Below are positions 56,907-64,000 of a stretch of 64,000 nt of DNA, piece after piece. This DNA is from Gonatopus flavifemur (taxonomy: Eukaryota > Arthropoda > Insecta > Hymenoptera > Dryinidae). The first letter of the stretch is position 1. The number at the start of each line of letters is the position of its first letter. A program made the translations under genes and the position numbers. The stretch covers positions 12,106,501 through 12,170,500 of the forward strand of contig JAFFJZ010000009.1 of NCBI GenBank assembly GCA_018340375.1. Reading direction: 5' to 3'. A model generated the notes under the pieces. The model saw nothing but the letters and a program-made list of their open reading frames with translations. It did not search any database and was not told the origin of the DNA.

Positions 56907-59642
56907 TACACATATTCATGATATGGTCATCCAATGGAAAGACTCATCCAATCGTCTCCAATAACCAAAACCCTGATCCTTCCATAACAATAGTGACCAA
57001 TAATGGGTTTTCCCACAGAAGAAGTGAGAATGATTCGTCAACTTCACACCCTCATCAAAGTGTAAAATACATTGATTCTCAAGCAGAACCAAGTACGGAC
57101 ATTGCTCTTTGGAAATTATTTCGAGGATCAGAAAATGAACTCCAGGAATATTGGATGAGGAAAGGTTCTTCGAGTTGTAAGAATTTTGACTCTGATTTCA
57201 GTACATCTGCTCGAAAATATGAATGTCTACAAGAAGGAAAGAAAGTAACTGAATTCCGAACATTACGAGCATCCATGTTGTTCAAAGAACTTCGAAACAA
57301 TGAGAAAGTTGAACGCGAATGGCTGTCGTACTCGCCCACATCTGGACGAATATTTTGTTTCGTGTGTAAACTTTTTGCCTCTGATTCTATGTCTACAAAT
57401 CCGTTTTGTTCAGAGGGATTCAATGACTGGAAACACGCTTCTCAATCAATTTCCATTCATGAAAATAGCAAAGAACATAGAAAATATTCGCTGCTACATG
57501 TGAAACGTTCCAATCTGATCGGCAGAATTGATAAAGATTTACAGATTGAGATCGAAAATGAACGTAATTACTGGCGGAAAGTATTGAAAAGAATAACTTC
57601 TGTCATCAAGTTTTTATCCGAAAGAGGATAACCATTTAGAGGGGATCAAGGAAGATTTAACTGCCCAAATAATGGTAATTACTTAGGAGCTCTTGAGTTA
57701 TTAAGTGAATACGATCCTTTCTTGGAAGAGCACACACAAAAATATGGAGGTAAAGGCAGTGGCCACGTTTCCTATTTATCGTCTACCGTTTGCGAAGAAT
57801 TTATTGAACTGATGGGGAATAAAGTATTCGGCCAGATTGTAAAAGAAGTTCGAGCTAAATATTATCCGATATCAGTAGATTCAACACCAGATGTGTTCCA
57901 TACTGATCAACTCACTTTCATCATCAGATATGTCAAGAATGGAGACTCTATTGAAAGATTTTTAAAGTTTATCCCGATTCATGGTCATACAGCTGAAAGT
58001 ATTTCTAAATAAATAATTGATTTATTGAAGGATAATGAAATTCCCCTATCAAACTGTAGAGCTCAATCATATGATAATGCGTCTAATATGAGTGGCAGAT
58101 ACAATGGGGTACAAGCAAGAATAAAAAGGAAAAATCCGTTGGCAGAATTTATACCTTGCACATCGCACTCCTTGAATCTTGTTGGCACAGCAGCAGCAGA
58201 AAGCAACAGAGAGGTTGCAAAATTTTTTGATTTCGTTCAATCGCTTTACACTTTCTTTTCTGCATCGACTCATAGATGGGACATTTTATTGAAAGCTTCG
58301 ACAAATTCTAGACAAAAAATCGTGAAAGGTCTATCCGATACAAGATGGTCAGCTCGAGCAGATGCTGCATCAGCACTGAAAAAAGGATATCGAGCAATTG
58401 AAGAAGCGCTAAATTCAATCGGGAATGATCTTGAACAGTCTGCTGATACCAGATTAAGAGCGGAAAGGTCGCAAAAGCAAATGGAACGATTTGAAATAGT
58501 ATTCCTCACTCATTTCTGGAATGATATTTTAAAAAGAATTAACAAAGTCAATAAAGTTCTTCGAAAATCTTGTTCGACGTTATCCATAGCTGTGAGAATC
58601 CTTGATTCTCTAACATCTTATATTAAAAAAAAACGGGACAGCTTTGAAGGATATGAAAAATTAGCATCAGTGAATACTGAAAATTTAACTTATCAGGATT
58701 CCGACAGGCGAACTTGGTCGCGTAGCTCTCGGCTCCAATTTTTTGATGATAAGAGTACTCCATCTATTGTACTTGAAGGACGAGATAAATTCAGGATTGA
58801 GATTTTTTATCCAATTATTGACACTTTGGTGCTGAATTTGAAATCTCGCTCAGAACCCTATCAAAAAATCTTCAACACGTTTGGGTTTTTTGAAGATTTG
58901 ATACATCTCCGAGAAGATGAGTTGCTAATCTCATGTAGCAAGTTTGCGTCTGTCTATGAAGATGATGTCAGTGAATCACAATTGATCGAAGAATGTCTTC
59001 ATTTAAAAAGCTACTTGGAAGAAAATCAAAGCCATTCAGAGTTTTTTCATCAATTGAAGTATGATGATTCTGATGATGACGAAAGTGCTGATGTTGAGGG
59101 AATTATCGAAAAGGTGGGAGAATTTGGAGAAACTGAGAAGGAAGACAAAATACCAGATCCAAGAAATGAATTCGCAACAGACGTACACGAATCTAGAAAG
59201 ATGAATTTGGAGAATATATACCATCATCTTCATGAGAATGGATTGTTTTCATCATTTCCAAACATAGAAATATCTTTGAGAATGTTCCTATCCATGATGG
59301 TTTCTGTTGCTTCCGGTGAACGATCTTTTTCAAAATTGAAAATTATCAAAAGCGTAGAACGGAGTGTAATGAAACAGGAACGACTTAATAACCTAAGTAT
59401 ACAAAGCATCGAGAATGACCTGCTAAAGGCTATAGATTTCACTGACATGATCGATGATTTCGCATCTAAAAAGTGCAGGAAAAAGTTAATATAAGCTTCA
59501 ACTTCGTTTTACACATGTAGAATACGAATTGATGTAGAATAAATATGTACCCAAACATAAACGTTGTCATATTACCTTTCCCTGTATTCTCCACAAAAAA
59601 AAAGGTAAATCAGGGGCCTCGGGTTGCATGAATCCGGCACTG

Positions 59643-60275
59643 ACTCTATCTCCTGAACCAACTTCTTGAGCTGTAATCAATTTCAACACCTATGACGACG
59701 CGATTTCTCTGTTCAATGTTTCGAGTTTCAGTAATAGATCAATTTCTTGTACCGTTACAAAATGCATTAAGAAGACTTTGAGATTTTCCTCCGCCATATT
59801 GAATCCACTAATTTGAATTCTGACAATTCAATTCTAGATTTGAATTCAGCAATCCCAACCCTCCCGAATCTCAATAACTCTGATTTCATCTGTGACAGAT
59901 TGACCGGGGGTATGAAAAGGTTGAGGAAGTGCAATGATTTTGGATCACCCGGTAGATTGGTCCAGCAGCCATTTTTCATAATTCATTTCACAATAAGAGA
60001 ATAAATCCTCAATTGAATTGGAAAGTGCTCTGTGGAGAGATATTGAGTATACATATTCCCCATAAAATCATCGTATATAATGATATACTTCATCGTTTCG
60101 TCAATGAATTTTTTAATGAATCGCTTAAAAAATAACCGTACGAACAATCTATTATTTTTTTCCAAACTTCTCTTAGCCGTTGATAAGTCATGCCTATTAT
60201 TGATAGATTAATGGATAAATTAATGGAATAGTATCCAGACATGAAAATACGATCTATATGGTGAAATACGATATA
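59643..60275. other. Gene-free, one repeat-like patch
   Basis: Around 59788-59860 CCGCCATATTGAATCCACTA and AATTTGAATTCTGAC echo, in inverse orientation, the Transib subterminal unit (AATGGCGGATCCAATATGG). The rest is featureless. Confidence 0.4.
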
Positions 60276-61754
60276 CAGGGTGTCCCATTTTAATCTTCAA
60301 ATGCGAATATCTCAAAAACATGCGTCTTAAACCAAAAGTACTTCATACCAAAGTTGTTATACAAAGAGGGGGCCACAAAACTACGATATCAGTCTCATCA
60401 TAGATGGCGTTATGATCGATTAAAATGGGGTCAAAATCATTCTTTCAAACGGGAACCCCCACTTTTCATTGCATATCTTGATTCTACGCAAAAAACTGAG
60501 TAACTTTTGCTTGAAACGTTTTTCTAAATTTTTGAAGATGGCACCACAATCGATGAAGAATAAAGTATATGAAACAATATGCAGATATCTTGAGGAATGC
60601 ATCCAAGAGCCGAAATATATCATTCGAATGTTGTTCTTAAGAGAGGGGACGATACAATGGCGATATCAGTTCCATAGTAGATGGCGCTGTGGTCGGTAAA
60701 AATGTGGTCAACTTCAATTTTTCAAATGGAAACTCCTACTTTTTATCGCATATCATGATTCTACGCAAAAAAATGAGGAATTTTTGTTTGAAACATTTTT
60801 CCTAAATTCTTGAAGATGGAAACGGTGGGAAATGAGGTTGATGAAAAAGTTCGACTGCATTATGTGTGAAGCAACGCTCAACGAACAAATCAAAACATAA
60901 ATAATTTCAAAGAAGAAATTGAACACAAAACACAACAAAGGTCATGTCCAAAACATTGTAAATGACTTCAGTTCAATGTATCTCTTCTAATACAGTAGAA
61001 CTATTTCATCAATCTCATTTTCCACTGTTTGAGCTTCAAAAATTTAGGGAAAATGTGTCAAACAAAACTTCTTCATTTTCTCGCGTAGAATCATGATATG
61101 CGATAAGAAGTAGGAGTTTCCATTTAAAAAATTGAAGTTCACCTCAGTTTTACTGACCACAGCGCTATGTACTATGGAACTGATATCGCCATTGTGTCGT
61201 CCCCTCTCTTAACAACAACATTCGAATGAAATATTTCGGCTCTTGCACAGTAAAAAGTAAAACTTACTTCCAACCTTAATATCGGCTTATTTCAAGATGC
61301 AGCCAAAACTAGCCCTATTTCAGCTGAAAGTAAGCATCGAAAACAAATGCCGACACAATCCAAAAGACTGAATTTCAGTCAAGTTTTCAAGTAAGATGCA
61401 GCCACTTTCAGTCGGACTTTTTACAGTGTGGATGCATTCCACAATCCGCATATTGTTTCATAGACTTTATTTTTCATCGATTATGGCGCCATCTTCAAAA
61501 ATTTATAAAAACGTTCCAAGCAAAAGTTACTCAGTTTTTTGCGTAGAAACAAGATATGCAATGAAAAGTGGGGGTTCCCGTTTGAAAAAATGATGTTGAC
61601 CCCATTTTAATCGATCATAACGCCATCTATCATGAAACTGATATCGTTGTTTTGTGGCCCCCTCTTTGTATAACAACTTTGGTACAAAGTACTTTCGGTT
61701 TAAGATGCATGTTTTTGAGATATTTGCATTTGAAGATTAAAATGTGACACCCTG
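60276..61754. mobile_element. Large fold-back element
   Basis: 1479 bases; left end CAGGGTGTCCCATTTTAATC pairs with the inverse of the right end GATTAAAATGTGACACCCTG. The arms, about 650 bases each, pair nearly throughout and each holds two diverged ~300-base units (for example GATTCTACGCAAAAAACTGA and GATTCTACGCAAAAAAATGA). Flanked by TA; TATATGGTGAAA also occurs just outside both ends. The right arm is longer because of a MITE at 61246-61428. No coding capacity. Confidence 0.82.
61246..61428. mobile_element. MITE with CACAGTAAAAAGT ends in the fold-back arm
   Basis: 183 bases; ends CACAGTAAAAAGTAAAACTT and inverted CACTGTAAAAAGTCCGACTG. The opposite arm of the fold-back element at about 60590-60615 lacks it (GGCTCTTGGATGCATT when inverted), so the duplicated target is TG. 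Confidence 0.8.
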
Positions 61755-61756
61755 TA

Positions 61757-64000
61757 TATGGTGAAACATTCATCTGTATTCATGGGGAAACTCAAAATGG
61801 TCAAAAATGGGCAAACTGCATTTGAAGCACATTCCATTCTGAACATTCTCCACTTTCACTTCCCATTCTACATGGTGGTATTTAGCAGTAATGACAAACG
61901 ACAGCAATAAGGGTATCCTCCTTGCATTTCAATACAAGATTGCTCCTAGTTTAGGAACAATAGGGTTGAATTTAGAAAACTGATTGATTTGGAAAGATGA
62001 AATCAGTTCTAAATCATCACAGCACATGCAAAATTTCTTGGTTAGTTCCACTTTCAAAATACTATTGAGGCTTCAATATTCCATCGATTTCCATAAAACT
62101 GTACCAAAAGTTACTTCAATTACCATATATTATGACTCCGATTTTTGAATAACTCAATTGTGAAGTTGGTTTTCGTCCGCCTTTGTATGCCTTCCAGCCC
62201 ACTGTGCAACATAACGAACCGGGAAATTTTTATTTCGTTTTTATTGAAAGGAAATGAATAAAATGATCTCGGAACGAAAATATTCAACATAACGATTTTC
62301 TATTTCAACCCCAAACAAATTCAGATATAAATATTTACATTTTTTCCAACACGTTTATAAAATACGAAGCAAAGAAACCTTTCACCTTACAAATATTTCG
62401 TGTGAATTCAGTAGAAAGAATGGCGATTAAAATAAGAAGCATATGAAGAGAAAAAAAGAAAGTTTTTGAAACATATGCAAAAAATTCAAACGAAGAGTCA
62501 GAAAATTTTTCATCGTCCAGCGGGTCATTTTATGTATATTTTTCCCCATGTTCTCATTTTTTCTCTCTGTATTGTTCGAATTATTTTTCTCCCTTGGTAT
62601 CTCTCTTCTATTACGAGACCGAATCTGCATCGAAATAAACTCATACAATATACGAAGGTAAAACATAGCGCCCAACATAACTTGTTTTCCCATTGTTCAG
62701 TCCGAGAGATAAATTAATTCTTCTCCTCTTCTCGTCCGGTTGTTTTTCATTTATTTCTCGTTTTTATACATTTTGTTCATCTCTCAAAGGAAAAATTCGA
62801 TGAATGACGGGAATGTAACGATTTGACCAAAAGAAAATGCACATATTCAATTCGTTCATTTCTATCAACGATTCCTACGTGCCAAGTAAACCGCATCCTT
62901 TTTTGATTCCGAAATGCATAACGTGGTGCGGTATTACATGTAATTGACACTTGTCGAATGCACTTAGAGATGGATGCAAGTGAGATTAAACGGCTTGTCG
63001 TAACTCGTCACTGTGAGGAATCTGTAATTCCCGAATCGTACATAACAATACATCAAATGTGACGATAGGTCCTGACGCTGATGTGTCGTTTGAAATATGT
63101 GTGTTCTCAGAAAACAGTGAAATTCCATTTCGGAAATCGAGATGTTCGAGACTGATGGGAATATGTTCTTGTTGGGAAATAGATCAATTATGTAGCGAAT
63201 GAATTTTTCTCTTGTACCTTTTTCGTTTGGTCAAAAAGCAATAATATCTATGCAAGAATAAATCCTCAATTGAATTCGACTTCGGTGATGTAACAACTCG
63301 CTGATACATACGAGCGATCAACCGAAACTCGAGAAAGCGATGAATAAATGACTAGGCGTTCCAACTTCAAGTTTCGTATTCGATGAAAACAACGATCAAC
63401 ATCAAGACTAATTGTGGATAATACTTCAGTACTCACTTTGCTCTGATTGGTAAGAATTCTATAGGATGAAATTCTATATCAGAAAACATGAAAAAGAAAC
63501 CCTATTGTTGATAAAATAAGATATCTTGAATGATATCAATCTACATTCATAGAGAATTCACGAATCTTATATTTCCTATATCCTTTTTCCTCGATATAGT
63601 GGAGAAGAAAGAGAAATGTGACAAGAACGATGATGTTCAATGGGGTATGAAGTTAATGAAGATCCTGTAGAATTGCAAGTATGAAGTATCAAGCGCTCAT
63701 TATTCGAAGTGGAAGTAGTGCGGAGTACTTTAAAATATAAGTAATTCTATGAAGAAGAGAATAAAAAAATAAGGTTCTTAGTAGGAGGAACAAACGAGCC
63801 TTTGTTACACGATCGTAAAACTTTTACATTAAAAAAGAAAATCCAATTGTTTTTCTTCTTTTCTTTTTTGTTTTTGCGAAGAAGAGACAAACTCGTTCCA
63901 CGACTTTGCTTGTCTTGGTTCTGAGGTATAAAGTAGGTATTATTCGTCACTGTTGAGAGTGACACGAAGAGAGTATTAATATTAAGATAGTACGATGGAT
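61757..64000. other. Nothing recognised
   Basis: AT-rich sequence with short frames only (up to 88 codons) and no protein motif, RNA gene or repeat structure visible by eye. It could be host intergenic or untranslated DNA. Confidence 0.45.

Larger units (their letters stand above)
56336..59494 (+). pseudogene. hAT transposase, ZMYM1-like, with stops and a MITE insertion
   Basis: The start chosen is the ATG at 56336 (MKRRFQSGAQKRQKMKK, the usual opening of this family). Next are four 16-residue repeats (PLSSNxxENSTHIHDx), the fourth cut by a MITE at 56646-56906 and followed by a frame change. From 56918 one frame runs to 59494 with two stops, at 57629-57631 and 58010-58012. Blocks in order: TTF-type zinc finger (GRIFCFVCKLFAS, NDWKHA), DUF4371-type region with SVDSTPDVFHTDQL (first catalytic Asp), AQSYDNASNMSGRYNGVQA (second Asp), and the C-terminal dimerisation region MMVSVASGERSFSKLKIIKS (catalytic Glu). 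About 950 codons. Probably dead. Confidence 0.9.
49431..59642 (+). mobile_element. hAT transposon of the ZMYM1-like group, with nested insertions
   Basis: 10,212 bases flanked by a perfect 8-bp duplication ACTCTATC (49423-49430 and 59643-59650). Ends are CAGTGCCGGATTTACATATA and inverted CAGTGCCGGATTCATGCAAC, with GGGGGCCTC and GAGGCCCC words just inside. The transposase is at the right side (56336-59494). The left 6.9 kb is swollen by at least five other elements, including a nest at 51651-55402. Without those the element would be near 5 kb. Confidence 0.93.

Noticed and set aside
1..64000. CRISPR arrays, prokaryotic operons or rRNA genes
   Set aside because: No regularly spaced identical repeats with unique spacers, no ribosomal RNA sequence and no bacterial gene organisation; the elements and the intron are eukaryotic.

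Overview
This window looks like a piece of an insect nuclear genome and holds no host gene I can recognise. It is AT-rich, has long (CT)n and (ATCT)n tracts, and is packed with animal-type transposable elements: BEL/Pao and gypsy LTR retrotransposons, CR1/Jockey-like non-LTR fragments, hAT, Transib, and many palindromic MITEs. The exact species cannot be read from the sequence. Almost every long reading frame belongs to a mobile element, and nearly all are broken by stops, frameshifts or later insertions.

Layout. 1-1420: no gene. 1421-5802: head-to-head pair of copies of a DNA transposon encoding a Cys-rich, RAG/Transib-like D-D-E protein (2422-4629, minus). 6793-18303: minus-strand gypsy retrotransposon with 343-bp LTRs, split by a plus-strand BEL/Pao element (7768-14516, 5-bp TSD GTTAA). 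18304-24936: MITEs and tRNA-like SINE heads. 24937-30136: an insect repeat-type DDE-like protein gene of unknown superfamily, split by a non-autonomous hAT element (25457-28896, 8-bp TSD AGATCAGA). 31375-35340: inverted copies of one repeat, one carrying a 5'-truncated non-LTR element. 38122-39333: non-LTR tail fragments alternating with simple repeats. 39894-41262: element ending CACAGTAAAAAG, with a palindrome and a tRNA-like SINE inside.

41903-47428 is the most interesting object: a 5.5-kb Transib element. Its ends begin with CACAGTG, the V(D)J recombination heptamer, and it is flanked by the 5-bp duplication CGGCG. It carries a two-exon transposase with RAG1-like motifs and opposed arrays of ~120-bp subterminal repeats.

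49431-59642 is a 10.2-kb hAT element (8-bp TSD ACTCTATC) with a ZMYM1-like transposase (56336-59494). Inside it sits a nest of further elements; the innermost is an LTR retrotransposon with a tRNA-Lys primer site, a 1585-bp LTR and a 4-bp TSD ATGT. 60276-61754 is a 1.5-kb palindrome with a MITE in one arm. The last 2.2 kb hold nothing I can support.

The genes do not form a pathway. The window is a layered record of insertions whose order can be read from nesting, target-site duplications and empty-site copies inside the window.
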